Source: Aurantiacibacter aquimixticola
GTDB lineage: Bacteria > Pseudomonadota > Alphaproteobacteria > Sphingomonadales > Sphingomonadaceae
Assembly: GCF_003605475.1 (NCBI RefSeq)
Contig: NZ_RAHX01000001.1
Coordinates: 1,612,001 to 1,676,000, forward strand
Direction: 5' to 3'
Length of the DNA: 64,000 nt
Each line of letters opens with the position of its first letter. Within the stretch, counting starts at the first letter, position 1. The notes under the pieces are model-generated. The model was given only the letters and a program-made list of their open reading frames with translations, did no database searches and had not been told where the DNA came from. A program made the position numbers and the translations under genes. Of the stretch, positions 43,162-51,639 are shown piece after piece.

Positions 43162-43417
43162 GCGCGGCGGCGAGCTTCCCTCGCGCGAGCAGCAGCGGAA
43201 CCGCCCCGCCGCCGCGCCGACGCCGATGGACCAGATGCAGCAGGAAGGCGTGCGCTCGCCAGAGGACGAGGCGCAGGACCATGCGGATTATGGCGGCGGC
43301 AAAGGCAAGGCACCCGGCAAAGGCCATGCGCCCGACAAGGGCGAAGCGCCCGATACCGGTGATGCCGCGACGGGCCGCGGCTATGGCGGGCGGTCAGATT
43401 CCGAAGGCGCTGAGTAA
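43151..43417 (+). CDS. Small Gly/Lys/Asp-rich protein, hypothetical
   Basis: An 88-aa protein with low-complexity repeats in its second half (GKGKAPGKGHAPDKGEAPDTGD). It follows the 72-aa charged protein with an 11-bp overlap on the plus strand and ends overlapping the convergent membrane-protein gene. It is probably disordered. No family is recognised, and the reading frame could be non-coding. Confidence 0.5.
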   Translation: MTVKRGGELPSREQQRNRPAAAPTPMDQMQQEGVRSPEDEAQDHADYGGGKGKAPGKGHAPDKGEAPDTGDAATGRGYGGRSDSEGAE

Positions 43418-43744
43418 CGTCACGCTCAGCAGGAACACGAAGATCGCGCCCCCTACGAAGAGCAGCGCCTCTTCCCATCCGAATGGTGCGTCCTCTTCGC
43501 GCTTGAGCGTCGGATCGGGAAACATCCGCTCAAGAATTATGTCGACCAAGAGCTTGCCCCACATGCCGACGAGAAATGCGTGTAAAAGCTCAAGCTGGAA
43601 ATACAGGTGGGCGATCGCGAAACCCACAACGCCGCCAGTCCCTATCGCAAGGATATTCTGAAACCATCGCCGCCTGATCAGCGGGCGGTCTTCCAAGGCG
43701 GTATGGCTTTGTGGCACGCGGCGATCATGCCAACCCCGGCTCAC
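43394..43744 (-). CDS. Membrane protein, hypothetical
   Basis: A 116-aa protein with two clear hydrophobic helices (about 31-50, ILAIGTGGVVGFAIAHLYF, and 92-114, LLFVGGAIFVFLLSVTLLSAFG) and a possible third (about 55-68). The start is a GTG at 43744. The C-terminus overlaps the convergent small gene by 24 bp. No family is recognised. Confidence 0.6.
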   Translation of the reverse strand: MSRGWHDRRVPQSHTALEDRPLIRRRWFQNILAIGTGGVVGFAIAHLYFQLELLHAFLVGMWGKLLVDIILERMFPDPTLKREEDAPFGWEEALLFVGGAIFVFLLSVTLLSAFGI

Positions 43745-43754
43745 GCTTGCAAAT

Positions 43755-44060
43755 TCAGCCTTCGCTTCTGTTCACCCGGCGGGAGATTTCCAGCGCGATC
43801 AGGATCGGCGTCGCCCACAGCCAGGTCAGCAGCGCGGCCTCGCGCCAGCCGCCGCCATCGCTCGGCAAGTGGGGCGAGCAGGCATACACTTCGACCAGGT
43901 CCGAAGGCTGGCAGCTCGACGGCCAGTAGGCGACCGAATACAGATAGAAGCCCAGCACGAACCACCCGGCCTGCGCCACATACAGCACGAAGTAGCGCGA
44001 GACGCCGACATCACCGTGCCCGTGATGCGTCGGAAAGCGTTTGAGACCCTTGCTTGCCAT
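43755..44060 (-). CDS. Membrane protein, hypothetical
   Basis: A 101-aa protein with two hydrophobic helices (about 23-46, YFVLYVAQAGWFVLGFYLYSVAYW, and 75-92). Two cysteines lie in the loop between them (CQPSDLVEVYAC), which could form a disulphide outside the membrane. It is 10 bp upstream of the other membrane-protein gene on the same strand. No family is recognised. Confidence 0.6.
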   Translation of the reverse strand: MASKGLKRFPTHHGHGDVGVSRYFVLYVAQAGWFVLGFYLYSVAYWPSSCQPSDLVEVYACSPHLPSDGGGWREAALLTWLWATPILIALEISRRVNRSEG

Positions 44061-44245
44061 GGGCGCTGCGTAGCCCGGAAATGGTTAGAAAAGCCTTACC
44101 TTTTGGACTTTCGGGGCGCTTCGCGGCGGTGCCGGAACCGGGAGCGGGGACGCGGGTTGATATCACACAGGGCAGGAAGCGCGGCCATCCCGCCGCCCCG
44201 CCCGCCGAGGTTTCTGCCGCTCCGCAAGGAACGGCAGCAATAGGA

Positions 44246-44289
44246 GCCCGGCCCTCGCCGAAGCCTCAAGGAGGCTGGCGAGGCCGGGC
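44246..44289 (-). terminator. Nested hairpin downstream of the small lipoprotein operon
   Basis: GCCCGGCC and TCGCC on the left pair with GGCGAGGCCGGGC on the right, enclosing a second stem AGCCT/AGGCT. It lies 46 bp past the stop of the minus-strand gene 44335-44625. A short T-rich stretch is on the plus-strand side, so direction of activity is uncertain. Confidence 0.55.
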
Positions 44290-44334
44290 TTCACTTTTGT
44301 TGGCACGGCAAGTCGCAGCTTCGCGACCTTCGCC

Positions 44335-44625
44335 CTATCCGCGTTTGCGCGATTTCGATCCGAATGCGCTGCCCCCGCCCAGCACCGTCACGCCGAGGAA
44401 AAAGCCGAAATCGTACCAGCCGCCCGAATTGGGCACGGCGTAAACGGCGATGTCGGACGAAAAGAGCGAGCCGATCCAGGCGAACGGAAAGATAAATCCG
44501 TGCCATAGCCCCCACCAGAATCCGGGGGCGGAAGCGGCATCGGACACGCCCGCATCGATCTGGCTGGCGCAGGCGGAGAGCAACAGCACCAGTCCGAGGG
44601 CGCAGGCAAGGCGGCTAAACGGCAT
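44335..44625 (-). CDS. Small lipoprotein, hypothetical
   Basis: A 96-aa lipoprotein (lipobox LSAC, cysteine 19), then an aromatic-rich region (APGFWWGLWHGFIFPFAWIGSLFS) and a glycine-rich hydrophobic tail (FFLGVTVLGGGSAFGSKSRKRG). The hydrophobic second half suggests additional membrane insertion. It ends a three-gene operon of small membrane proteins (44335-45012) and overlaps the gene before it by 11 bp. No family is recognised. Confidence 0.68.
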   Translation of the reverse strand: MPFSRLACALGLVLLLSACASQIDAGVSDAASAPGFWWGLWHGFIFPFAWIGSLFSSDIAVYAVPNSGGWYDFGFFLGVTVLGGGSAFGSKSRKRG

Positions 44626-44833
44626 CCTGGGCAATCTCCTCATCATTGCTGGCGTGATCCTGCACGATATCGAGCGCATCGGCCATCGCAAGGATCAGCG
44701 CAAGGACGAGCAGCGCGGTCGCAACTTGCCGCAACCGCCTGCAGTTCGGCGTCTGCCCACGCTTCCTGCCCTGCGAATAGAGCGCGATGCCAACGACCAG
44801 CAGGGCGATGACAATTGCCGTGCTAGTGCTCAC
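44615..44833 (-). CDS. Small membrane protein, hypothetical
   Basis: A 72-aa protein with two hydrophobic helices (about 5-20, AIVIALLVVGIALYSQ, and 36-53) linked by a basic loop (GRKRGQTPNCRRLRQ), and an acidic tail (HASNDEEIAQDAV). It starts with GTG, overlapping the stop of the upstream gene by 4 bp (GTGA), and is therefore coupled to it. No family is recognised. Confidence 0.6.
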   Translation of the reverse strand: MSTSTAIVIALLVVGIALYSQGRKRGQTPNCRRLRQVATALLVLALILAMADALDIVQDHASNDEEIAQDAV

Positions 44834-45012
44834 CCTTTCTGCAATATCAGGACGACGGTCGTCAGCATGAGCAAGGCCGCGCCCATCAGCATAAAGCGCG
44901 AGCCTGCATGCTTATCGCCCGATTTGATGAGCAGCGCCCCGCGCGTCACCGAAATCAGCGCGGCGATGGCAAGGATGGCGACGGCGACGACGCGGAAGGT
45001 TTCATTGTCCAA
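44830..45012 (-). CDS. Small membrane protein, hypothetical
   Basis: A 60-aa protein with two hydrophobic helices (about 7-24 and 40-57), starting with a TTG codon. It is the first gene of the three-gene membrane-protein operon, and its stop overlaps the GTG of the next gene. No family is recognised. Confidence 0.58.
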   Translation of the reverse strand: MDNETFRVVAVAILAIAALISVTRGALLIKSGDKHAGSRFMLMGAALLMLTTVVLILQKG

Positions 45013-45020
45013 AGATCACC

Positions 45021-45296
45021 TCAGGCCGCGTCGGCCGCCCGAAATTCGTGCGATTTGTAGCCAAGCACTATGCTGAGAACGGAAATGTCCTCGTCGATTT
45101 CATCCCAATGAATACCGGTAGGCGAGAGCTCGAATTTCTCGAGCTGATCAGGCGGTGCATTGAAAAGACGCGGATACCAGATCAAAGGCACACCGATCTC
45201 ACGTCCGTCCTTAAGCGTCGTCCAGAAATTGCCTTCGTCGAAACGCACGGCGACCGGCTCGGGGAAATCCATTTCGTCAAATTTCGAAGAATCCAT
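45021..45296 (-). CDS. DUF2442 domain protein
   Basis: A 91-aa protein of the DUF2442 type, recognised by VRFDEGNFWTTLKDGREIGVPLIWYPRLFNA and LSPTGIHWDEIDEDISV. Such proteins occur beside DUF4160 genes, as here (20-bp overlap with the upstream gene), and the pair is often listed as a putative toxin-antitoxin-like module without proof. The C-terminus is short. The ATG at 45296 gives the canonical start. Confidence 0.82.
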   Translation of the reverse strand: MDSSKFDEMDFPEPVAVRFDEGNFWTTLKDGREIGVPLIWYPRLFNAPPDQLEKFELSPTGIHWDEIDEDISVLSIVLGYKSHEFRAADAA

Positions 45297-45522
45297 GCCA
45301 GTGTCTTTCGATCTCGTCGCGCTTAGACATAACCTGCCCTGCAATGCGCTTCAACTCGAGACCATTGAAGCCGCGATTATAGGCCAGTGACACGAATGGG
45401 CGGAGCCAGAATTTCGCTTCCTTCCCGTCTTTGCGCACATGAATATGCGCCGGCTCTAGCGGCGTGCCTTCATGCGCATAAAAGAAGAACCGATAGCCGC
45501 GCCACTCAAACACCTTTGGCAC
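45277..45522 (-). CDS. DUF4160 domain protein
   Basis: An 81-aa protein of the DUF4160 type: FEWRGYRFFFYAHEGTPLEPAHIHVRKDGKEAKFWLRP is the family signature, with conserved aromatic residues and the HIHV motif. It starts with GTG and overlaps the DUF2442 gene by 20 bp, forming the typical two-gene unit. The biochemical role of either partner is not established. It lies 26 bp downstream of nrdA on the same strand. Confidence 0.82.
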   Translation of the reverse strand: MPKVFEWRGYRFFFYAHEGTPLEPAHIHVRKDGKEAKFWLRPFVSLAYNRGFNGLELKRIAGQVMSKRDEIERHWHGFFEI

Positions 45523-45548
45523 GTCTCAGAACTCGTCGGCAACCTGCC

Positions 45549-47573
45549 CTACTGGCAAGCCAGGCACTCGTCGTAATCGGTGGTCGGCAGTTCGTACTTT
45601 GCCGGTTCGCCGGTATTGTCCGCTTCCACGCCGCCAGCAAAGCCCGCGCGCTGCACCGACTTCGAGCGCAGGTAATAGAGCGACTTGATGCCCTTCTCCC
45701 ACGCCTGGAAGTGCAGCATCGCCAAGTCCCACTTGTCGACATCGGCGGGGATGAAGAGGTTGAGGCTCTGCGCCTGATCGATGAAGGGCGCGCGGTCTCC
45801 GGCGAATTCGAGCAGCCAGCGCTGATCGATTTCGAAGCTGGTCTTGAACGCGGCCTTTTCTTCCGGGGTCAGGAAATCGAGATGCTGGACCGACCCGTTC
45901 TTCTCGAGGATCGAATTCCAGACATTGGTCGAATTCTTGCTCTTCTTGTCGAGCAGCTTTTCGAGATACGGGTTCTTCACGACGAAGCTGCCCGACAGAG
46001 TCTTGTGGGTGTAGATATTGGCCGGGATCGGCTCGATACAGGCGCTGGTGCCGCCGCAGATGATGCTGATCGACGCGGTCGGCGCGATTGCCATCTTGCA
46101 ACTGAAACGCTCCATTGCGCCCATTTCCTCGGCATCGGGGCACGGCCCGCGTTCCTTCGCAAGCATCATGCTCGCCTCGTTCGCCTTGGCATTGATGTGC
46201 TTGAACATCTTCAGGTTCCACACCTTCGCCATCGGGCTTTCGAAGCCGATATTCTTCGACTGCAGGAAGGAGTGGAAGCCCATGACGCCGAGGCCCACGC
46301 TGCGTTCGCGCGCGGCGGAATATTTGGCACGCGCCATTTCGGGCGGGGCGCGGTCGATATAGTCCTGCAGGACATTGTCGAGAAAGCGCATGACGTCCTC
46401 GATGAATTGCTTGTCGCCGTCCCACTCTTCCCATTTTTCGAGGTTGAGCGACGAAAGGCAGCACACCGCCGTGCGATCGTTGCCGAGATGGTCGACACCG
46501 GTCGGCAGGGTGATTTCGGAGCACAGGTTCGAGGTCGAGACCTTGAGGCCCAGCTCTCGGTGATGCTTGGGCATCATGCGGTTCACGGTGTCGGCGAACA
46601 CGATATAGGGCTCGCCCGTCGCCAGGCGCGTTTCGACCAGCTTCTGGAACAGGCTGCGCGCATTGACTGTGCCGCGCACGCTGCCGTCCTTGGGCGATTT
46701 GAGCTCGAACTCCTCGCCTGCGCGCACCGCTTCCATGAATTCGTCGGTGATCAGCACGCCGTGATGCAGATTCAGCGCCTTGCGGTTGAAATCGCCGCTG
46801 GGCTTACGGATTTCGAGGAATTCCTCGATCTCCGGATGGTGGATGTCGATATAGCAGGCGGCCGAGCCACGGCGCAGGCTGCCCTGGCTGATCGCCAGCG
46901 TAAGCGAGTCCATCACACGCACGAAGGGAATGATGCCGCTCGTCTTGCCGTTGAGGCCCACCGGCTCCCCGATGCCGCGCACATTGCCCCAATAGGTGCC
47001 GATGCCGCCGCCCTTGCTGGCGAGCCAGACATTCTCGTTCCAAGTGCCGACAATACCGTCGAGGCTGTCGCTGACGGAGTTGAGGTAGCAGCTGATCGGC
47101 AGACCGCGCGTGGTGCCGCCATTCGAGAGGACGGGCGTTGCCGGCATGAACCACAGGCGCGAGATGTAGTCGTAAAGCCGCTGCGCGTGCTCGGCATCGT
47201 CGGCATAGGCATCGGCGACGCGAGCGAACAGATCCTGGTAGCTTTCGTTCGGCAGCAGATACCGGTCGGTCAGCGTTTCTTTGCCGAATTCGGTCAGCAG
47301 CGCATCGCGGCTTTCATCCGTCTTCACGTCGAAGCGGCGCGGCTGGATCGTCTTGGAATCGCTCTTGGCGGCTTCGGCGGAGCTGGCGGCGGCGGCCTTC
47401 GCGGCCTCAGCCAGCGCTTCGGCGGTTGCCTCGCCCACCAGATTGTCCGTGCCTTGGTCGGTCTTGTCCATGCTCACTGCCTTCTTTCCCGCCTTGGCGG
47501 TCTTTTCGGGGGTGTCGCTCGCGATATTCTCGTCCAGTCCCATCGCCGCGTCGTCTCCATTACGAAATTCCAT
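45549..47573 (-). CDS. nrdA: Ribonucleoside-diphosphate reductase, alpha subunit (no ATP-cone)
   Basis: A 674-aa class I catalytic subunit reducing ribonucleotides with NrdB. The active-site cysteine C162 (ISCYLNS) and the catalytic N349-x-C351-x-E353 (NLCSEI) are present, and the C-terminal redox pair is CLAC. The first 70 residues are Ala/Lys-rich and low complexity, followed directly by the ten-stranded barrel domain (from about 75). No N-terminal ATP-cone (about 90 aa in E. coli NrdA) is visible, so dATP feedback through that domain should be missing. Three ATGs are possible (47573, 47543, 47471); the last gives a better ribosome binding site. Confidence 0.94.
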   Translation of the reverse strand: MEFRNGDDAAMGLDENIASDTPEKTAKAGKKAVSMDKTDQGTDNLVGEATAEALAEAAKAAAASSAEAAKSDSKTIQPRRFDVKTDESRDALLTEFGKETLTDRYLLPNESYQDLFARVADAYADDAEHAQRLYDYISRLWFMPATPVLSNGGTTRGLPISCYLNSVSDSLDGIVGTWNENVWLASKGGGIGTYWGNVRGIGEPVGLNGKTSGIIPFVRVMDSLTLAISQGSLRRGSAACYIDIHHPEIEEFLEIRKPSGDFNRKALNLHHGVLITDEFMEAVRAGEEFELKSPKDGSVRGTVNARSLFQKLVETRLATGEPYIVFADTVNRMMPKHHRELGLKVSTSNLCSEITLPTGVDHLGNDRTAVCCLSSLNLEKWEEWDGDKQFIEDVMRFLDNVLQDYIDRAPPEMARAKYSAARERSVGLGVMGFHSFLQSKNIGFESPMAKVWNLKMFKHINAKANEASMMLAKERGPCPDAEEMGAMERFSCKMAIAPTASISIICGGTSACIEPIPANIYTHKTLSGSFVVKNPYLEKLLDKKSKNSTNVWNSILEKNGSVQHLDFLTPEEKAAFKTSFEIDQRWLLEFAGDRAPFIDQAQSLNLFIPADVDKWDLAMLHFQAWEKGIKSLYYLRSKSVQRAGFAGGVEADNTGEPAKYELPTTDYDECLACQ

Positions 47574-48159
47574 TGGCCGCCTATCCCCGTCTGCCTTGGG
47601 GCGAGAGCTGCGGGTGTCGTGCCGCGGCCATCGCCTATGTTCTTTTTGTGTTCGACTCGGTCAGGCCATGCCAACCTAGTCATTCCGACATGTATTCTCG
47701 ACCCGTTGGAGCGAAAAACTTCTCCCCGACTGTCCACGGGTCGTGCCCGGTTTCATCCACATTCCCTGGCGACTCGTCACCCGTTCGCGCCGGAGCGCGC
47801 AATGGCTCAAAATCTAGGTCTTGTGGGTGCCCCCGGTATTTCGACCACAACCCATAGTGAATCAGCCGCGACTCGCGCGCAAGAGGGTTAAGCGCGATTT
47901 ACCGTTCCCGATTACCCGGCAGCAGGGGTGTCTCAGCCACCCAACACGGTGCGACGCGTGGAAAGTCCATGGCTGGCGCGACGCGCAAGAGACAAAACAC
48001 AACTGCGGAAAAAAACCTGCGCGCTTTGCGGATCGCGAATCAAAAGAATCGGTGCGTGAAATTTGCTTGCGTATTTGCATGTCGGGGCAAGTCCGGCTTG
48101 GCCCAGCAAAGGCGCTGAGCTAAAGCTGGAAAGGGCAGACCAAAGTCGGGGGTGGAGAC
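47574..48159. other. Long nrdA leader and divergent promoter region
   Basis: A 586-bp gap between nrdA and the small membrane gene 48160. The part next to nrdA (about 270 bp) is a long transcribed leader if the shared motif at 47847-47874 is the promoter. The rest is AT-richer. A 29-codon frame at 47802 has a fair Shine-Dalgarno but overlaps the promoter motif on the other strand and is not called. No riboswitch fold was recognised. Confidence 0.5.
47847..47874 (-). promoter_or_regulatory. nrdA promoter motif with two GANTC sites
   Basis: On the minus strand the region reads GAGTCGCG, 3 nt, TGATTC, then CTATGGGTTGT. It is the counterpart of the nrdB motif (42771-42802), with GANTC sites 6 rather than 8 nt apart. 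The pair suggests common regulation of the two separated reductase genes, plausibly by the CcrM/GcrA cell-cycle circuit. Confidence 0.6.
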
Positions 48160-48381
48160 ATGATCGCATTCTTCAAGGCCATACCGTTCGGCGTTTTCCT
48201 GACCGTGCTGGTGGCGCTGTTCATGGGATCGGGCGGCGCGACGGGCGGCATGCTGAACATCTTCCCGGTCGATGTGTACCAGCCCGATTTCGGGCTCGAC
48301 TTCCGCTTCTACTGGAGCTGGGTGCTGTTCCTGGGCGGGACGTTCCTCGCCTTCATCTTCATCATCATGATGGGGGATTAA
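48160..48381 (+). CDS. Small membrane protein, hypothetical
   Basis: A 73-aa protein with two hydrophobic helices (about 1-27 and 50-72) joined by the conserved-looking loop MLNIFPVDVYQPDFGLDFRFYWSWVLF. GGTGGAGAC precedes the ATG. Its stop overlaps the convergent gene 48378-48683 by 4 bp. No family is recognised, although the sharp helix-loop-helix layout suggests a genuine conserved peptide. Confidence 0.7.
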   Translation: MIAFFKAIPFGVFLTVLVALFMGSGGATGGMLNIFPVDVYQPDFGLDFRFYWSWVLFLGGTFLAFIFIIMMGD

Positions 48382-48683
48382 TCGGCGCGCCGCGCAATGC
48401 CGATGAGCGAGGCGGGGGCAAGCCCGTCCTCGTCGCCGCAGGTCATACGGATCGGCTGGAAGGCCGAGATGCCGACGCCGATCGGATAGCCGATGCGCGC
48501 GAATTCGCAGCTGCCCCAATCGACCGCGCGCTCCTTCCAAATATCTCGCGTGGGAAGCATGCTCTTACGCTGCGCGTCGGACACGCGCTGCGACGGCGCG
48601 TACAGCGAGGCCTGCCCGCTAGGCGCCGCTCCCGGTACGGGCAGCGCATAGGCCCGCTCCGGCGACTGAGTGATCGCGATCAT
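48378..48683 (-). CDS. Hypothetical protein downstream of nadB
   Basis: A 101-aa protein without signal peptide or membrane helix. It contains two cysteines (about C59 and C82) in WGSCEFARIGYPIG and RMTCGDEDG. It is 33 bp downstream of nadB on the same strand and may be cotranscribed. No family is recognised, and it could be a non-functional frame. Confidence 0.5.
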   Translation of the reverse strand: MIAITQSPERAYALPVPGAAPSGQASLYAPSQRVSDAQRKSMLPTRDIWKERAVDWGSCEFARIGYPIGVGISAFQPIRMTCGDEDGLAPASLIGIARRAD

Positions 48684-48716
48684 CCCGCCAGCTACCGATA
48701 TGTCGGCAGCGCCTTC

Positions 48717-50303
48717 CTAAGGCACCAGCACCGTGTCACGCACTTCGTCATCCGTCTCGGGATAGTCGAGCGTGTAGTGCAGCCCCCGGCTTTCGTGGCG
48801 GCGCAGGGCGCTGGTCACGATCAGCTCGGCGCACTGGTGCAGATTGCGCAGCTCAATGAGGTCCGTGGTGACACGGAAATTGCCATAATAATCGGCGATC
48901 TCGCTCGCCAGCAGGTCGATCCGGTTGCCGGCCCGCTGCAGCCGCTTCGTGGTCCGCACGATGCCGACATAATTCCACATCATCCGCCGGATCTCGGTCC
49001 AGTTCTGCTTGATGACGACTTCCTCGTCGGAATCGGTCACTCGGCTTTCGTCCCATTCGCGGATGGCGGGCGGGGCATCGAACCCGTCCCAATGGGCAAG
49101 GATATCCTGCGCCGCCGCTTCCCCGAAAACGAAGCATTCGAGCAGTGAGTTGGAGGCGAGGCGGTTCGCGCCGTGCAGCCCGCTTTCCGTGCATTCGCCC
49201 GCGGCATAGAGGCCGGGCAGGTCGGTGCGCCCGTCGAGATCGATCACCACGCCGCCGCATGTGTAATGCTGCGCGGGCACGACCGGGATCGGCCCCGTCG
49301 TCATGTCGATGCCGAGGCCGAGCAGCTTTTCGTGAATGGTCGGGAAATGCTCACGCACGAATTCGGGCAGTTGGTGGCTGATATCGAGATGCACGTAATC
49401 CAAGCCGTAGCGCTTGATCTGGTCGTCGATGGCTCTCGCGACCACATCTCGCGGGGCGAGCTCCATCCGCTCGGCATCGTAATCCGCCATGAAGCGGTGA
49501 CCCGTTTCAGGGTGGAGAAGCCTGCCACCCTCGCCGCGCACCGCCTCTGTGATGAGGAAATTCTTGACCTCCAGATTGTAGAGGCAGGTCGGGTGGAACT
49601 GCATCATCTCCATGTTGGAGACGCGCGCGCCCGCACGCCACGCCATCGCAATGCCATCGCCCGTTGCGCCCCGCGGCGCGGTGCTGAACTGGTAGACGCG
49701 CCCCGCGCCGCCCGCCGCCATGATCGTCGCCTTGGCGGTATAGGCTTCGACCTTGCCGGTCGCGACATCGAGCGCATAGGCGCCCCACACGCGGCCACTG
49801 CCCGAATATTTGCGCTCGTGCCGCCCGGTGATGAGATCGACGCAGGTGCGATCGGGCAGTAGGGTGATGTTCGGATTTTCCTCCGCCGCTTTCAGCAGCG
49901 CGGCCTGCACTGCCCAGCCGGTCGCATCGTCGACATGGACGATGCGCCGATGCGAATGCCCGCCCTCGCGGGTGAGGTGAAGGTCGCCGCTTTCCCGGTT
50001 GAAGGGCACGCCGAGCTCGCACAGCCGGTCGATCGCCTGCGGAGCGCGTTCGATCACGAATTCCACCGTCTCGCGGTCGTTCAGCCCCGCGCCCGCCACC
50101 ATCGTGTCACGCACATGATCCTCGAACGTGTCGCCCGCATCGAGCACGGCGGCGATCCCGCCCTGCGCCCAAGCCGTGGATCCGCTGCGCAGCGTACCTT
50201 TGGCGAGGACGAGCACTTTGCACGTTTCGGCCAGCGTAAGCGCCGCAGTCAGCCCCGCCGCGCCCGAGCCGATGATGAGAACGTCGTGTTCGTGCTGCGC
50301 CAT
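48717..50303 (-). CDS. nadB: L-aspartate oxidase
   Basis: A 528-aa FAD enzyme that oxidises L-aspartate to iminoaspartate, the first step of NAD synthesis. The FAD-binding motif IIGSGAAGLTAALTLAE is near residues 9-25, followed by SGSTAWAQGGIAAVL near 40-54, LTREGGHSHRRIVHVDD near 110-126 and HYTCGGVVIDLDGRTDLPGLYAAGECTESGLHGANRLASNSLLECFVFG near 350-398. The length and layout are standard. It lies 2 bp from the ABC ATPase gene stop on the same strand. Confidence 0.95.
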   Translation of the reverse strand: MAQHEHDVLIIGSGAAGLTAALTLAETCKVLVLAKGTLRSGSTAWAQGGIAAVLDAGDTFEDHVRDTMVAGAGLNDRETVEFVIERAPQAIDRLCELGVPFNRESGDLHLTREGGHSHRRIVHVDDATGWAVQAALLKAAEENPNITLLPDRTCVDLITGRHERKYSGSGRVWGAYALDVATGKVEAYTAKATIMAAGGAGRVYQFSTAPRGATGDGIAMAWRAGARVSNMEMMQFHPTCLYNLEVKNFLITEAVRGEGGRLLHPETGHRFMADYDAERMELAPRDVVARAIDDQIKRYGLDYVHLDISHQLPEFVREHFPTIHEKLLGLGIDMTTGPIPVVPAQHYTCGGVVIDLDGRTDLPGLYAAGECTESGLHGANRLASNSLLECFVFGEAAAQDILAHWDGFDAPPAIREWDESRVTDSDEEVVIKQNWTEIRRMMWNYVGIVRTTKRLQRAGNRIDLLASEIADYYGNFRVTTDLIELRNLHQCAELIVTSALRRHESRGLHYTLDYPETDDEVRDTVLVP

Positions 50304-50305
50304 GC

Positions 50306-51238
50306 CTAACCTGCCCCCGTCAGCTGCACGAAAACATCCTCCAGATCGGCTTCGCGCGTGGTTACGTCTTCTATGCCATAGCCGTGGCTCTGCACTATGC
50401 CGAGCACATCTCCGGCGGAGGTCCTGTCGCGGTTGTAGGTGATTTCGAGCGTGCGCTCATCCAGCACCTCGGCTTTTATGAAATTGGCTTCCATCACCGG
50501 CCCGCCCAGATCCTTGTCGACGCTGACGCGCACGATCTTCTCGCGCGCCATGTCGACCAGTTCGCGCGTTGTCTTGTTGGCAATCAGTTCGCCGTGATTG
50601 ATGATCGCGATGCGCTCGCACAGTTCCTCGGCTTCTTCGAGATAATGGGTGGTGAGGACCACGGTCACGCCCTGCGCATTGAGCTCGCCGACCAATTCCC
50701 ACAGCTGGCGACGCAGTTCGACATCGACGCCCGCCGTCGGCTCGTCCAGCACGAGGATCGGCGGTGAATGGACCATCGCCTTGGCGATCAGCAGCCGACG
50801 CTTCATCCCGCCCGAAAGTGTGCGGGCATAGGCGTTGCGCTTGTCCTCCAGCCGCACGGCGCGCAGCAATTCCTCGGACCGGCGCAGCGCCTTGGCGACG
50901 CCATACATGCCGCCCTGGTTTTCCAGCACTTCGAACGGGGTGAAGAACGGATCGAAGACGATTTCCTGCGGGACGATGCCGATATTGAGCTTCGCATTGC
51001 GATGATCGGTGTCGATATCGTGACCCCAGATTTTCACCGTGCCGCCGCTTTTGTTGACCAGCCCCGCCATGATGTTGATCAGCGTGGACTTGCCTGCGCC
51101 ATTGGGGCCGAGCAGGCCGAAGACCTGCCCCTGCGGCACGTCGAAACTCACGCCTTTCAGCGCCAGTTTCGGCGGCGCATCGCCCGCGCCTGCATATTCC
51201 TTGCGAAGATCGCGGATCTCGATTGCGGTGTCGGCCAT
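50306..51238 (-). CDS. ABC transporter ATP-binding protein, orphan
   Basis: A 310-aa ABC ATPase. Walker A GPNGAGKS is near residues 44-51, the signature TLSGGMKRRLLIAKAMVH near 140-157, Walker B ILVLDEPTAGVD near 161-172 and the H-loop LTTHYLEEAEEL near 195-206. The layout, with a C-terminal regulatory region (about 240-310), resembles the drug/polysaccharide export group such as YadG. No permease gene is in the window next to it, so the partner must be encoded elsewhere. It is upstream of nadB with a 2-bp gap. Confidence 0.92.
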   Translation of the reverse strand: MADTAIEIRDLRKEYAGAGDAPPKLALKGVSFDVPQGQVFGLLGPNGAGKSTLINIMAGLVNKSGGTVKIWGHDIDTDHRNAKLNIGIVPQEIVFDPFFTPFEVLENQGGMYGVAKALRRSEELLRAVRLEDKRNAYARTLSGGMKRRLLIAKAMVHSPPILVLDEPTAGVDVELRRQLWELVGELNAQGVTVVLTTHYLEEAEELCERIAIINHGELIANKTTRELVDMAREKIVRVSVDKDLGGPVMEANFIKAEVLDERTLEITYNRDRTSAGDVLGIVQSHGYGIEDVTTREADLEDVFVQLTGAG

Positions 51239-51294
51239 TGCGAGGTCGCCTTAGGGTCTTTTCCGCCCGCGCGTAAAGCGATAGGGCACCGCAT

Positions 51295-51582
51295 ATGGAT
51301 CACGTACCCGAAACCACAATCGTCGACACCCCTCGCGTCTGGTGCGACGGCGCCGGAGACATTCGCGGCGGCGAGAATTACAAGCCCGCCAGCCTCGGCC
51401 ATCCGCGCGTGTGGATGCAGATCGACGAGAAGGGCTATGTCGATTGCGGCTATTGCGACAGGCGCTTCATTCTCGAAGGCGGCCCGGCCGATGACGGCAA
51501 TGTCCCCGATGCCCGCGATCCAGGCGCGAAGCCGCTGCCGCATGGGCATGGCCCTGAGGAGGCGGACGTCGCCGGAACCTGA
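51295..51582 (+). CDS. Zinc-finger (CHCC) domain protein
   Basis: A 95-aa protein with the pattern of a CHCC zinc finger: VWCDGAG (Cys 17), GHPRVWM (His 36) and DCGYCDRRF (Cys 51 and 54). This finger is best known from the NDUFS6 subunit of mitochondrial complex I, and stand-alone bacterial forms are common in alphaproteobacteria. The rest is charged and probably disordered. The gene is divergent from the ABC ATPase. Confidence 0.88.
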   Translation: MDHVPETTIVDTPRVWCDGAGDIRGGENYKPASLGHPRVWMQIDEKGYVDCGYCDRRFILEGGPADDGNVPDARDPGAKPLPHGHGPEEADVAGT

Positions 51583-51639
51583 ATGCGTAAGCCATCGTTC
51601 ATGGGGTGTGTGCCATCCTGCAGGAATTGGAGAGACGCC

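Noticed and set aside
47802..47891. 29-codon plus-strand frame upstream of nrdA
   Set aside because: It has a fair ribosome binding site but overlaps the shared promoter motif and has no notable composition.
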